Assembly (NCBI RefSeq): GCF_016859285.1
Contig: NC_053413.1
Span: 23,118,001 to 23,182,000 of the forward strand
Origin: Xiphias gladius
Lineage: Eukaryota > Chordata > Actinopteri > Istiophoriformes > Xiphiidae
Length of the DNA stretch: 64,000 nt
Direction: 5' to 3'
Part shown: one piece after another, positions 1 to 13,344 of the stretch
Layout: every line of letters begins with the position of its first letter
How positions within the stretch are numbered: position 1 is the stretch's first letter
Translations under genes and position numbers: made by a program
Notes under the pieces: generated by a model
Told to the model about the DNA's origin: nothing
The model's input: only the letters and a program-made list of their open reading frames with translations
The model's database searches: none

Positions 1-257
1 AAATCAGGCTTAGGATCAAGCTTACAAATGAGTCTTTGGCTATTAGTCCTTGATAGTCCACTTGGCAGTCAGCAGGGCCATGTCACAGGGATTAGTCTGA
101 TATGAAGCTGGCTTTGGCATAAGAGTAATGGTGTGTCAAACATCTGATGACGCTCTGTCAACGTCTTTATCCTTTTTTGTCAGAATGATAAATCTGACTT
201 TCCTGTTTAACTTTCATAGTGTATATCCAAACATCTTTGTCTCTCCCTCCTGACCAG

Positions 258-3200
258 AACTTCGGCCTGGACTACCACATGTTCCAGCACATGGTCGGAG
301 ATTGTCCGCCTGACTTCCTCCAGCTGGCTTTCAACTGCTGCAATGTGAGTTCACCTCACTCCTGACCACGCTGCTTCAGTTTTTGTCGAATTAGAAATGG
401 CGATTGTAAAGATAAGTCCGATAATGTAGCTTGTAAAGGTGATACACTGTGGTTTTCTCAAGTTTCAGTTTATCTATAAGCGATACCGTGTTTATGAATA
501 AGGTGTTTTCTAGGTGTTTCACCGGTTACATAAGTAACTTTTATTCAATTGTTCAGAAATAGCGGGGCAATCTGATTATGTGAATAATCTGATTTAGCTC
601 ACTATCCAGGGGGTCTTCTATTCTCTAAAAGCTGGATCAGTTACTTGGCAGGCTCAGCTTTTCACAAAATGTCATACACTGATTTGTTCTTAAATTGATT
701 AACTAGTGAAATGAGGAGGAATGTAAAGTAGGTAAAACCATATCAAATGTTTTGTTTTTTTTTCACGACATTTATCCAGTTACATTTTGTTCACATCACT
801 TCATAATCCTTGGACTGGAATTGCGACTTTTTTTTTTTTTCTTTTTTTGGAAAATAATTACAAAGCGCCGAGGATGAGAGCATTAAGGTTTTTGGAGCAC
901 CCTGCTGATTGAGCCTGTATTGGCTCCCTCCATCCCTTCTCATCTTTGTCTATTGTGTTGTTTTTATCATCCTTGTCTCCCTTATCTCACACCAAAGTCT
1001 CTCTTCAAAGCACCCCAATCTGAAATTCATTTTCTGAATAGTCACTTTTTGAGTTTCTTTCTAGGAACTCCAACCCCTTTGCACTCCCTAGTTAGCTGTG
1101 TGTCCTCATCTTTTAGGCACATTTTTGTCCTTTTTTTTTTTTTTTCTTTTTCCCTCCCTGCAGCTTGTCTCCCTGCTCCCTACTGTAACCCCCCCCTTCC
1201 ATCCCGTCTACCCACCTCTCCTTATTCCTCCAATTTTGTCTTGGTTTATCTTCAACTGCAGTTCCAAATTTAAAAAAAAAAAAGCTTCATCTAATATTTT
1301 AAAAAGTATATCACTGTTTAAGGAAAGAATACCCAGATATTATTGTTAAAGTCATCTGAAAATGTAACGGACAAATTTAGTAGTCTCAGTGTTATTGCCT
1401 CTGTTTTCTAAAATAAGTCCCGTTGCCTCGAGTTGCAGAGAGAAACTTTGCCTCTTCATAAAAACCCGTTGAGGTGATTTTTTTTTTTCCCCCTTTTGGC
1501 TTTTCTTTTTTGTACAACTCTACCATTCCTCCTTTTTACCGTAGCAAATTTCCTGGGAAACCATCTTCTAAAATACAGTGTAAAGCCTTAAGGGAGGCAT
1601 CAGTTCTGGTCTTGTTTGTTTATGTAAATTATAATGTTACATAATTATGATACTATTTTTTAATGTTTAAAAGTTTCATGTAGCACCTTTTTAAATGGGG
1701 AGTAATCCTATTGGTGTATGTTTTACTTTTCCCTGGTAATAACCTAATAAATGCAATCTATCCCTGGTTCTACACTATGTTACTGTATATATAAATCACT
1801 CTGTCCTTTTCTATACCTCAATTTTTTCCTCTCCCAGATGGACCCTAAACTCCGTCCATCCTTCCCAGACATTGTCAGTCACCTGGAGGAGATTCTCGCA
1901 CGCCTTAAAGTCGAAGAGATGGAGCAGGAGTGCGTCCCGCTCAGTGGGGACAACGACAAGAAGACCATGCCGAAAGGTATGACACCGATAAGGCATTTCA
2001 GCTTCAGAGTCAGCGAAACTCAGCTCCTATTTCTCCCAAGAAGATGCTAGTGAATGCCTGTAAAGGGAAAGTGTTAGCGAGGGGACTGGCAACAGAAGCC
2101 TATTTTATAACACCTCTCATTGCTTCCCTAGCCTTTCACCCCTCTTTACCGCTGCGTACAGGCTCTGCTTGTACTCTAATCTTGTCAGACCGCCAACCAG
2201 TGAGCTAGTCAATATTTCGCTTGTTATCCAGTCAGTGATGAGCCTGACAGAAACCAAATTTCCTCTCCAGTTACACAGTGTTGACTCCATGTTTGTCCAG
2301 TTAGTCAGTAAGAAGCAAAATGTTTGCACTGTCCAGAGAAACCTCAACCAGGTTTGTTTCAGCCCAATTTTTGATTCATTTCCTTTTTAGTCATTCAGTT
2401 AGTTTGTCAGTAGAGTACTATCCCTATTTCTACTGTAATATCCGTATCCCCTGTTCTTTTCACCCTAGATAGATATTCACAGAGCATTTATGCAAAAGCA
2501 AAGTCAAATATGTTCTAACATATACCTGAGTATCTGTATCACACTTAAAATAACATGAGCGCTGGCCCAGAATCCTTGGTTGCTGATAATATAAACTTCA
2601 TCTTGACTTGAAGAGGAAAACTGGTCTGAGATCAACATTCCTATTTTGAGATACTTGATCCATGCCGGCCCAGGTTTCACTTCTAATTTGGTCCGGGGTA
2701 CAGCTGCCTTGCCTGCATGTCTGACCATCGTGGAGTCGGGAGGCGGTAATGTTTTTGTTTAGACAAGCCAAACCGCTCCTTTTCCTTAGGACAACACTCT
2801 ATGAAGAAGGAGAGCACAAACGTATGAGGTCACAGGAAGCAGGAGTGAGTTATACTAGTGACAAATGTGGTTTGTTTGATCTGGTATAATGTTGTATATC
2901 AAGATGAAGCTAACGGAACACATAAAACACAGTCTGAGCCTGTGGATGAAAGAAATATCCCTTATGTGGCTATAATTGTGTGGAAAACACGGCTTGGATC
3001 TGACTCCTCGTCTGATGTCGATTGTTACGTCATGAACTTCTTCTGCTCCCTCCCCTCTGCCCCCGTCCTCCATCTCCCTCGCTCTGTTTATCTGTTACCA
3101 TCAGCGTTTCCTGAAAACCAGGATCATCATCATAGTAGGAAATATTTCTGTTGCATAACAAAAACATTTCAGCCAAATTTTTTTTGTAGAGTAGCACTTT

Positions 3201-6200
3201 GCGGTCCTCATGACTGGCATGAGTAATTGTTTCAGATATTTCTCAGCAGAAGTGAGATACGTGATCGCTCAAGGGTGCAACACAACTTTGAGATTAGAAA
3301 AGAGGATGAAACGAGATGCTTTCTTGGTTAGCTCATTTGTTTACATGCAGCACCATTAGGAAAAACACATCTTTGTGTATTAGGGAACTATTTATGAGCT
3401 TATATGAAAAAAAACCTTTATTCTAAACAATGTGAACAATTGCTGGAAACTGAGTTTTGAAGACTTCTGCATTTTCTTTCTTCTCTGTTGCCGTCATCCT
3501 CAAATCCACCATTTTCCAGCACTTTTCCTGCGCTGATACATATTATTATACGAAGTTTAACAAAAAATTTTTAAATCCAACAAACTTAAAAGAACATTTC
3601 TGTGTTAAACAATCTCCTCCGGTGCTATAGGAAACATTTGAAGATTGGGATTCAATGAACTCATATCTACGTACTCTATGCAGGATTTAGCCTGCATCGC
3701 CACCTAGTGGTTACATTAGATTATCACTTCAGAACACTGAAAAAAGATATCGCCGTATGATTGTTTATTTCTCTTAAAAAATCCAAGATACACTTCTAGA
3801 CTTACAACTTGTAAACTTAATTTAAGGATGTCACAAAATGATCCCATCTTTTTGTTCAAGGTGAGAAGATCCAGGGCTTCAAGCGACTGAACCCTCTCGG
3901 TTTCCAGGATGAAAAAATACCACCGAAATCGCCCCGTCCCAGAAGAAACATCTGGCTCAGCCGCAGCCAGTCAGACATCTTCTCCTGCAAACCATTGAGA
4001 AAGGTGAACGTCCAGGACCCTTACTATAACCCCCCCACTACTCAGCGAGCCTCCAAAGCGCGCAAGATCAACCCATTCACCGCCCGAGAGGACCTGTGTG
4101 GGGGCAAGATCAAGTTTTTCGATGTGCCCAGCAAGTCTGTCTTCTCACTGGTGTTTGACCTTCACTCACCTCCGGGGAGCGCGTTCAGTAACCAGCCGTC
4201 TGCTCACGGACCTGCGGGACCCCAACAGGAGGCGTCTTATTACTGGCAGCAGCTGCCGGGAAGACAGTGTCACTCCTTGCCAGTGTCCCCCCAGCTGCCC
4301 CGCTCCGAGGTCTTCCAACTCGCTGCTGCTGTTAGCACCAATAACAACGGTTCTCTTACCTGTAACTCCGGGCAGCTGTCCACAACACTGCCAGGTGAGT
4401 TGTCTGATGAGGACGTCCCCTTAGGATCTTTGATATAAAAGTTTAATGTGTGAAAATTTACAAAAAGGGCTTTCCTGAAAGTCACACTTTCAAAGAGCTA
4501 AAAACACATATAACAGTAGTCCCACGTAATGTGGTGTTTAAAAATTGGACTTCACCTGATTTTGATGCCGTCCATGGTTGCTGGTAAAGCATGTACACGG
4601 TTTTTAGCAGTTAGTACCAGTGGGAAGCTGTTGCAAACTCAGGAACTAAACCACAGACTAAGATTGCACTGTGTTTGTTATATTTTCCCAATGTTAATCA
4701 TGTGCTTTAAGCACTTTGCTATTATTACCGAATATATTAATAATTAGGCAACTTTACTCCTTCTAAAAAAGAAAAAAAGTGACCGTCTTATAAACATTAC
4801 AAAATAAACAGTATTCAATACGATGTCGTCACGCCTGCGTCTGTTGTGACTCTGTAGAGACATTCTTGTGAACACCATTTGTCAAGAATGATTCATAGAA
4901 ACTTCATGCTTAAACCACAGGGGCCCCAAATGGAGTAGATGATCTGTTTAGATTTTGTTGTGCCTTGACTGCATAGATTTACATATTAATGAGGTAAAAG
5001 TGACTCTTTTAAAACTTCATTTCTGGACCTGCTAGTACTGTGAGTGTTTTTTTTTTTTTTTTTTGTCATGGAGATCATGGCAGGACAAGATGCAATCCAG
5101 GTGCCTCTAGTTTAGACACATGCTACCAAAAAACACAGATAACATGAAAAACTTTGTCTCCCTCCTAACAAAATACCACTACTGTAAAATAGTAAACATT
5201 CTTACTTTATTGTATTTTGGTGGCGTAAAAAATACTTGTGATTCAAAGTAATATAAAATAAATACAGTTTAATTTTAGACACCTCTGATAAAACAAAAAG
5301 ATGTGGTTGAAATCAGCTGATGTAGAATGTAACTAGAAAAACTCAGTACTGCATCTGACACAGTTTGGTCCTGATAACAGGTGCTGCACATGGTGGCACA
5401 CACCGAATTAGTGATTTCAGATGAAAGGTGGCAGTTCCTCCCAAAGGTGTTGATGAGGTGTCCCGTGTTTTGGCCCAGTCATTCTTCATCTTTGGGATTA
5501 CGTCCTCCAGAAAAGCCCAGCAAAATCTACGGCCTAGAAACAGCTCAGTCCTGCTCCTCTGGCAGCCACAGTCACTTATATTGATTTTTTTTCAGGGACC
5601 CTGCATAAAAGTGTTAATCTGAAGCAGCAATTTGAGAAGCTTTGTGCCAGATTAAGCAACGAGCTGCTTGCCATCTGCAGTCCATAGCAGGAAAATGCAC
5701 GTAGCCACACTTCAACAAATGGAAAGATAGCGCCATTACTTTTGTGTATAATTATGCAGCAGTTATATATTGTATGTTTTTGTTGCCTTCTTTTACTATA
5801 GTTATTTCATAGGTTTTAGGTTTACTGCTTTAACTCCGGTTTGAGTTTATACTTTGCCAGAGGTTAGGTCAACATGAATAATTTACCGAATCATAAAAAA
5901 TGGTGAATTTGTCCTGAATTTGTGTGTTTGTTTTTTTTACCTTACTTTTTCTCCTCTTTTCCTTTTCCCCTCTACCTTTACATCTACGTGACTGTCCTTC
6001 CTTTTTCTCCCATTTGTTTTTTTTCCTTTTTTTTTCCTCTCTCTCTCTCAGCGGGCCTGACTGGAAATGACGTCCGACAGAAACCATTGCTGGGTGGCTG
6101 GGGGAAGAAGTACGTTGTGGTTGAGATCCCACCTTACTGCAGGCAGAGAGGAGGGGAGGAGGATGGAGAGGTGGAAGGTAGAAAGGAAGGAAACAAGGAG

Positions 6201-6338
6201 GAGGATGACTTGTTTGGGGAGAGCTGGTCTCCGATGGTCCCCGGCAGTGAGAGAGACGGCGGAGAGGCGATGGACTGCTCCTGCAGCCCGGAGGAAGAGG
6301 AGGAACGAGAAAGAGGGACAGACACCTGCCAAGCGTAA
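258..6338 (+). CDS. tesk2: TESK2-like dual-specificity kinase, 3' exons (5' part outside window)
   Basis: Four coding exons join in frame: 258-344, 1838-1976, 3861-4394 and 6052-6338 (TGA stop at 6336). They encode about 348 residues, the end of the kinase C-lobe plus the tail. The first exon reads NFGLDYHMFQHMVGDCPPDF and ends in FNCCN. The second opens MDPKLRPSF, the usual last helix of a TESK/LIMK kinase domain. The third carries IWLSRSQSDIF, DPYYNPP and GGKIKFFDVPSKSVFSLVFD, and the last has VVVEIPPYC and EAMDCS. As I recall human TESK2, these blocks match it in order, and TESK2 fits better than TESK1. TESK kinases phosphorylate cofilin at its N-terminal serine and so limit actin depolymerisation. 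The catalytic loop lies upstream of the window. The tail ends in a Glu-rich stretch. The donors and acceptors used are canonical (gtgagt, gtatga, gtgagt). Confidence 0.93.
3697..3710 (-). promoter_or_regulatory. CTCF-like motif in tesk2 intron
   Basis: On the minus strand this reads CCACTAGGTGGCGA, matching the vertebrate CTCF core (CCASYAGRKGGCRS, from memory) at 13 of 14 positions. The surrounding 'gccacctagtgg' phrase is also common in fish interspersed repeats, so binding is not assured. Confidence 0.35.
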
Positions 6339-9060
6339 CAGATTCAAACCCACACGCTCACCTTGAGGAGATGACGGGGAGGATGTGGTAGTTTTGGACG
6401 AGAGATGGGGACTCTGACTCCCGACTGTGAGGACATGACGAGGATTTTTTTTTTTTTTTTTTAAGTAGACTCACAGACTGGACACATTTCAAAGATTCTC
6501 GAAAATTCGATGTAAAAAGAAAAGTAAAAGCACTTGATTTTATCTCTCAAGTGAATGTATCACATATGTTCCATAAATCAAGCACACCTGATTTAGATCG
6601 ATATTTTTCAAAGCTATTATCTCCCAGGCGTGACAGAAGAAGGTGTGACGGTCCCCAAGGTAACACAAAAAAGCTTTTATCAACACTTTGGAATAGAGAT
6701 TATTTTTTGAAAGGTTGTTTATATTTACTATTGTAAGATGATGTAGATTTTTTTCCTTCAAAGTTTTGTATATTAGGCGCCTTCTCTATGACAAGGGGTA
6801 CTGAAGATCGTTTTTGTTGCGTATGTGTGAGTGTTTTAAAAATCAAAAATAGCTTTTGATACTTTGACCTTGTGTTCCTTGTCAGACAGACGCTTAAACT
6901 AAATCAAAAAGAACCTTATCCACATCTTTCTGAATAATGACATTGTGCGCTGACATTCAGTGGAAAAAATTAGAGATGATTTATAATACAGTAAACGTGC
7001 GCCTGAGACACATCACTCCTGAGACCGATGTTTAATCTCAAGTCATCCTAGCAACCTCAAACTTGACAACAGTGGTAGAATATTTTACACCAACAGTTTC
7101 CCTCCTTTAAAGTCAAAATGGAAAATTCATTGAAACTATGGGCTCCTTTTTAAGGTGGGAAATCAATCTGATGTCAAACTTACAGGTAAACATAAAGGCA
7201 AGCTGTAATGTAAGTTATACATGAACTAAATACACAAAAAAGATAATTCGCTTTGTCAACAGTCTGCAAAGATGCCGGTGATTGATGCTGAAAGTTCCCA
7301 CAGAAAGTTCCCACCAAGGAGTGTAATGCGGCCCCGTTTGCACGTGCTGCCCCATGCATCTGAGGTTTCACACTGCCAGTGGTTAAAGTGAGGCCAGTAA
7401 ATGAGAAAAGGAGACCAGTTTAAAGGTTTCCTCTAAACTGTGTCAAGAGTTCCAACTTAATCATAGCGGCTTGAAGAAAAAGCACACAACAGTCTTCTGA
7501 CGAGAGAAACAGCACAACCTGGTGTTTCAGTTCCTTCCATTCAGATATGCCAGAGTGCTTGATGTTGGCTCTTCCACTCTGCTCTGAGAAAAACATCCAA
7601 ACCAGACGGAAGGCTCAGCTGTGTTTTTTGAAAAACATTCAAGCATCTGCAAAATGTTTGTCCTATCACACATTATAAGTACTTAGTACATTTTATTGAT
7701 CTTTGGCGTAAAATTGCTCCTTCATTTTCTTCCTGAAAATGAAGTTTTCCCTAAAATTCAGTGTATATTTTCTTCTAATTGGAGCAAATTTCCTTTAAGT
7801 TGAGTGTCTGGTCTTCAGAAACACTCTCTTATGTGATTGCCGCTAACATTTGGTTGAATTTGCTTCATTAAATTGGTGGTCATTTTCTACTTTTATTAAC
7901 ACACTCCGATGAACATCTAAAACAGACTTGGTCTAAGAGTTCCTGTTTTCTTCGTCACTATGTTTTAGTGTTGTCCACTTCCTGTGCTTCCATGGATGTG
8001 GAGGAGGTGAGACTTGAGAGCCGAACGTGTCACAGACGAGGGTTAAAGCATTTCTTCAACTTTTAATGAAAATTAAAAACCACTGAGTCTCATTGGGAAG
8101 GTTTGTCAAACATCAAAACCGTTGTCAGTGTTGATCTGAATGTGATCAGATTTTTACATGTTAAACATGAACCATGATGAACCATGTTCGCTGCTGCTCC
8201 AGCACTTGTTTATGATCCCCTTGTTACATTCTGATGATCTCAGCCTAATCACTCCATGAGGAACTAAAATGCACTTGTACAGTGATCTCCTAGTAACTAC
8301 TTATCACTACTTTTCTATGCAAAAAATGTAACTTTATCACACTGTTTTACAGGATAAAGGTTCTAATTTGGTATTTATGAGAAAAACATTTTTAATGTCT
8401 TTGTATATTTGTGTAAAAAGTTTGTGTTACCTACCTTGATGAGTACAGATGTTTTTGCTGATCGAATAACAAAGCTTCCCTGAGTTTTACTTGTGTTCGT
8501 CTCTTATCCTTTTTTTTTTTTTTCCACGTTGATTTAACTAAAACTCTGACACTGTGAGTGTTTTTCAGAGCCCGAACCACCTCACCTGCTACTGTATCTG
8601 GATGGATAGAGACCAGCCAGACAGTAGCAGTAGTACCTATGGTTTACCCTCTAGCATCACGAAATCTTGACTGATTTTGGTTTAGCGTGGGAAGCACGTC
8701 ATCCGAAGCCCTTTTGACCTAAACAAAGTTTTTGTCGTAAAATAAGTGACGTGTCAGTTTTAATAACCTGACTTTAAATTCTTTTTCTCATGTATTTTTA
8801 TTTAGTATATCATTAATATTTCTGTCTGTGTGGTAAAGTCTCCTAATGTGCATCATTGCATGTCACAACTATAAAACATGTAAAAACACATTCATAAAAA
8901 CATCTCACAGGGTTCCCAATATTTTATTTCTATTAAGAATAAAACAGATTTTTAAAACTGTTTGTATATTGTATCCAATGGCAGATGTCCTTTTTCCCCT
9001 TGAAAGACAGCAGCTTATGTTAATACTCATTTGGCAATAAAATATGACTCATATAGGCAA
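6339..9060 (+). other. Probable long 3' UTR of tesk2, with AATAAA at 9036
   Basis: AT-rich sequence without a credible ORF follows the tesk2 stop. The first good AATAAA that also ends the AT-rich stretch is at 9036-9041. The 2.7-kb UTR length is an inference and would need RNA data. An earlier end cannot be excluded. Confidence 0.4.
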
Positions 9061-10049
9061 ATGTATGTTTTGTGTTGCACGACGAGACCTTAAATGCAGT
9101 TTATGGGTTGTTCACACAGGATAAACAGTGACCTGTTTCATTTAAGGCTGAACAGCAGCATGTCTATTAGACTGCCACCTAGTTGTGTCTGAGGTGCAAA
9201 TCAGTGATAACAATTAGATGTTGCAGGGTCATACTTATTGGGATTTTTACACGACCCGTATGTTTACGTTGTTGCCTACAGTAGTTTCGTGAAAAATGAT
9301 GAAAAAGCTTTGATGCAAACTATAAAAGGGAAAAGTTGGCGCTTTCTCCCCAAATACAAACTTGTATCTCTCACTTTTTTCCTGTCACCTTGCAACTATT
9401 TCTCTCTTTGACAAACTCAAATATCAGCGCGTGTTTGACCAGATATCACTGTATGGTTACGTTACAATATAATGTGACTGATGGTGCTTTTCCAAAGATA
9501 CTTAAACACAAGACAATTCTTAGAAATAACAACATTAGTAACATTGCTATGTTGACCAAACTAGCAGAGGCATTCATCGTCGGTTTACCTCAGATGATCT
9601 CCGAGCACTACATTATTTTACAGTGAGGGAGCCTTTAAAAACGGGAACGTACGCATTTAAGGGACTGCACCAGTGGTTTTGCATATTTTGGCCCATCTCC
9701 TGCAGATCAGAGATACTGACCATTTCCCCTGTTTTAGACATTTTAATGTATTTAAACTCCATCGTCAGGCAGCCCATTGGCTCCAATTCAATTCACGCTG
9801 TTAGTTATTGTGAGGTAACCCGGTTGAAGACTTGCCGTTCAGTGTCATGCAACACACCAAAGAAGCAAATTTCACGAGTCCACTAACTGATTTTCATACC
9901 ACGAAGAAAAGACTGGAAGCTAGTGGCTGCTCAGGGCAGTAGAAAAAGCTGCACAGCATTTATTGGAAAAAGGGCGGCAAAAAAAATCGAAGTACGCATA
10001 ATTTGTAGTCAACCTTTAAAACCACCCTTTAACCCTTTAAGCTAAACCA
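9061..10049. other. Intergenic, nothing recognised
   Basis: This lies between the tesk2 3' UTR and a dispersed repeat. Short ORFs exist but have no recognisable domain and no splice context. Confidence 0.4.
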
Positions 10050-10366
10050 GAGCTGCAATGATTAGATGATCAGTCAATTAGTCATTTTTTAAGCGATAAT
10101 GTCAAATATTTGCTGGTTCGGCTTCTCAAATAAAATAATCTGATGCTTTTCTTTGTTACACATAATAGTAAATGGAATATCGTTGGGTTTTGAACTGTTG
10201 GTTGGACAAAACAAGACATTTAAAGATGTCGCCATGGTCCGTGGACATTTTTTTTTTTTTTTTTTTTTACAATTTTCTGTCATTTTATAGACAAAACGAT
10301 TAACTGATTAATCGAAAGCATAATTATCAGATAAATCTATAATGAAAATTGTTAGTTGCAGCCCCG
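10050..10366 (-). repeat. Dispersed 'gggctgcaac' element, copy 1
   Basis: The right end reads gttagttgcagcccc and the left end agagctgcaatgatta, so the two ends form short inverted repeats. Inside are 'gattaactgattaatcga' and 'ggacaaaacaagacattta', phrases that recur in the other copies of this family in the window (about 13.35, 30.92, 42.63, 46.85, 51.84 and 60.64 kb). It is oriented on the minus strand. Confidence 0.7.
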
Positions 10367-10536
10367 GGCTAAATTATGGTATTACGGTTTTAAACAAAAA
10401 CATTAAAACAATTAAACAGTTTTATCAACATGTTCGCCGGTGCAGTTAAAAGACTTGGGAGTTTTAAGAAAACCTGGAATGTTTCTTAGAGCTACAAAAC
10501 ACAGGAATCCGATGCATAAAATAAACCACTTTAAAC

Positions 10537-10614
10537 TCAGTGTGCTGTTTTCTGATGGGACTTGAGGCTTGAACGCTGGGTGAAGCACTTCCCACACAGC
10601 GAGCACTCGTAGGG
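10537..10614 (-). pseudogene. Third zinc finger of ZNF-A, cut off by the TAG
   Basis: In the same frame directly after the TAG (10615-10617) the sequence reads PYECSLCGKCF, then TQRSSLKSHQKTAH and a TGA at 10537. This is an intact C2H2 finger. One AAG-to-TAG change in the linker HSGE(K)PY explains the break. It could be a fixed nonsense mutation, a polymorphism, an assembly error or a readthrough site. Confidence 0.8.
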
Positions 10615-11489
10615 CTACTCTCCGCTGTGGACCACCGCGTGTCTGATGAGGTTGCACTGCTTGGTGAAGCTCCGGCCGCACTGCAGGCAGCTGAACGGCT
10701 TCTCCCCCGTGTGACTCCTCAGGTGCTCCTTGAGCTTACTGAACCTCACGAAGCTTCTGTCGCAGTACGCGCAGCTGAACCTCTTCTCGCCAACGCTGGA
10801 CCTCCAGGGTGTCCTCGTCCTCCTTGCAAGGCTGCGGCCGCAGAGGGAGGAGGCCGCTGGGTTTGGTGCCATCAGATCCTCATCCGGGCTCCTCACAGGA
10901 GGTGCAAAGTCTCTGTACTGATGCTGCGATTGTTGAGGAATCGAGCTTTGATCCATGGAGTTAATCTGAGATAAAGCATTGTGTCCCTCATCCTCTTGTG
11001 GTCTTTTAAGTCCAAATGTTCTGGCTCGCCTTTTCACTTTTGCTGCATTCGACGTGGCAGAATGAGATTTCCCCACTGAGTGAATTCTGGCTGCCATATC
11101 TTCTAAGTTCAGGCCGTCTTGAGGTGTGAACACAGTGGGAATCTGCCCAAACTGTTGCCCGGCATAGGGGAAGCCTGGATCGCCAGCGTCTCTGGACAGA
11201 TCGGACGACCACAGCTGACCGTCGCCTTCCTCCGTCGCAAACTTGTGGCCTGAGTCGGGCGGAGCTGCGTTCTCATCGGGCTCTGCCACTCCCTCGTGTT
11301 TCACTGTGGGTTCTGTCCCACTTTGGTTCGTGTTCAGCTGCTGCCCTGGCAAAGGGTCGTGGCCGTCCGTTGGGGAAATGGGAGGTTCTGGGCCTCCTGG
11401 GCTCTCAGCTGAGTGGTAACGGTCCAAAAAGCTGTCAGTGTGGGCAGGTCGTGAGGCTTTGAAACACGGTGGCGGTTCGCCTCCAGATG
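10615..11489 (-). CDS. C2H2 zinc-finger protein ZNF-A, last exon, ending at an in-frame TAG
   Basis: An open exon runs on the minus strand from an acceptor (ttttgctgtcttcag) with phase 1, the same phase as the finger exons of the plus-strand cluster genes. The first in-frame Met is deep inside the exon, so the true N terminus must come from an upstream exon that I could not find. The spacer holds TVKHE (psi-K-x-E, SUMO-type) and QLWSSDLS, both shared with ZNF-D. Two complete fingers follow: one begins FSCAYCDRSF and the next FSCLQCGRSF, joined by TGEKPF. The frame then reads HSGE followed by TAG where the linker Lys would be, and a third finger continues beyond. It is probably a DNA-binding nuclear protein, or a recently disabled copy. 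Confidence 0.75.
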
Positions 11490-13044
11490 CTGAAGACAGC
11501 AAAAGGAATCACACATAATATTAAAGTAGAGGGTTTCAGCAGGGTTGGGTTCTGATAGTGAAGAGAATTTTGGATCTGGTTCCGAATACTTAGATCCATT
11601 ATTCTTTGAGTCCGACGAATCTCCTGTCAGACCTTCAGTAGAACGCTGTCAAACCCAAACCCATAACGAACCATCCATTTCGAACAAAACTCGGACCGGA
11701 AACACACCACAGCCCAGACCAACTGGGCCAGCACCTGAACTTACCCTCGGGAGACGGAAAACGATTTAAACCCAATCTGTGGTCAATGTGACCTGGGACT
11801 GATTTCCCCCGCTGGTTCCAAGAGGACCCAAGCTATGAAGCAGAATGCAACGAAACTTGCTGTTTTGCTAATGTGTGAGGCCTCCGGTGTGTTTTAGCTC
11901 TCACGGGGGGGATTGTAGCGAATTGACTGTGTCAGAGCCACACAGCCAAAGCCAGCAGTTTGTTGTACTTTGAATTTTGAGCGGGCGGTGCTCATCGTGG
12001 GCCCTGGCCACAATGGTTTGTGTCCCCTCTGTACGTGACCTGTGGCACATTAGTGATGGCGGCGATTCTAAAAAAACAAAACAAAGCTTTGATTTATTAG
12101 ACTGTAAGTGAATGTAAATGTTCTAGTATTATGACAGGTCTGTCTCCAAACTGAGGACGTTGGGACGGTTTAGGGCTCCACTGTCTTTTCCTTGGCCGTG
12201 TTTTCAGTCAAATTTTACAGTGGAAATGCATCGGACGTACTAAGAAACGCAAGAAATGTAATTATTCTTTGGTCACAATCACCTGTCTATCAACCGAGTC
12301 TTTCAGCTGTAGCAGGATTCTTTAGGGGTGAACACATGCTGCTGACCAGGTGATGAGCAGGCCCGAGGAAAACTGGCAACGTTTGCTCATTCGTATGTAA
12401 ATCACGTGCCGAACTGTCAAATGGAGCCCTGTTCGGGACAAGCCCGGTTTTACGCTGCAATTCTTGAGCTAATACAATACGTTTGGGGGGTTGTGTATGT
12501 GTCAGTTCTAAAACTCCATGAGGTGTCCGCATGAAAGTAAAATCTATATGTAAAACCAACAAAAAAAACTAACTTGCACAGTACATACCAGTGTTACCAT
12601 ACGGAAGTAGGAGGTAAATACTAAATTAACCCTCAATGTTTAGTGGGGTGTTGTATTCATTGGCCCACCTACAGTATATAATCAGTTGAGCCTGTGCTGT
12701 TTGTAATTCAGCAATGCATCTATTGGATTATTCTTCTTATCGGGAGCGATGTTAAATAAAAACCCGTACAGACACGAATAAACGCTAGACTGAGAGAAGA
12801 GGCTTAACCGGGCCTCGGAAATGTTTCCTGCGGTGACAGTTTGTCCTGCCTGTGGCGTCGAAGCTCCGACGCCCGACGTAGTGAGAATCAGAGTCAGAAA
12901 AACTTCACTGGTCCCCAACCGGAGAAATGTCTTTGTCACGAGTGCACGACACGCGGTTGGCAAGTAAGAAGTAAACGAGGTGAGCGTGGTCTCGACAGGT
13001 CAGGCGCCAGCTGACGAGAAACGGAGGAGGGCGTGCGCACTCAC
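11490..13044. other. Region upstream of ZNF-A, no coding exon found
   Basis: Both strands were read for the cluster's KAAVAEI first exon and for other known fish ZNF N-termini, and neither was seen. A 225-bp ORF on the plus strand at 11545 is repetitive-looking and has no family signature. Confidence 0.4.
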
Positions 13045-13260
13045 CCGGTTTGCCCCCCCCCCCGCGTCGCTCTTCCACGCGCCCTCCCCCCCGGACGCTC
13101 CTCCTCGATCCGCGCGCGTTCGGCTCCGTCGGGGGGGGGTCAGTGCTCACGCCAAGCAGGACGACACGCACGCTGGAGGGCGTCGAACGCAGCACGCGAA
13201 CACGCGCGAGCTGCGCAGGTAGACGGAGAGAGCCCGTCCACGCTGAGCTTTACCTCCACA
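13045..13260 (-). promoter_or_regulatory. CpG-rich block with a minus-strand splice donor, candidate promoter/5' UTR exon of ZNF-A
   Basis: This block is strongly GC- and CpG-rich compared with its AT-rich surroundings. On the minus strand CCGG|gtgagt forms a good donor after 13045. No ATG-initiated family exon lies here, so it would be a non-coding first exon. The assignment to ZNF-A rests only on orientation and position. Confidence 0.35.
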
Positions 13261-13344
13261 CACTGACCATATGTATGGAAAGTAAAAGGAAATAAACTCC
13301 ACAAAAGGAATCGAATACAGCCACGCAGGCGTTTCTATATTTTT

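Noticed and set aside
11545-11769. Plus-strand 74-codon ORF with SDSEENFGSGSEY
   Set aside because: Briefly considered as a piggyBac-type acidic N-terminus, but nothing downstream supports a transposase and the wording looks repeat-like.
12905-13295. Several Arg/Pro-rich ORFs in the 13-kb GC block
   Set aside because: CpG-rich composition keeps all frames open. No family signature and no matching splice signals for a coding exon.
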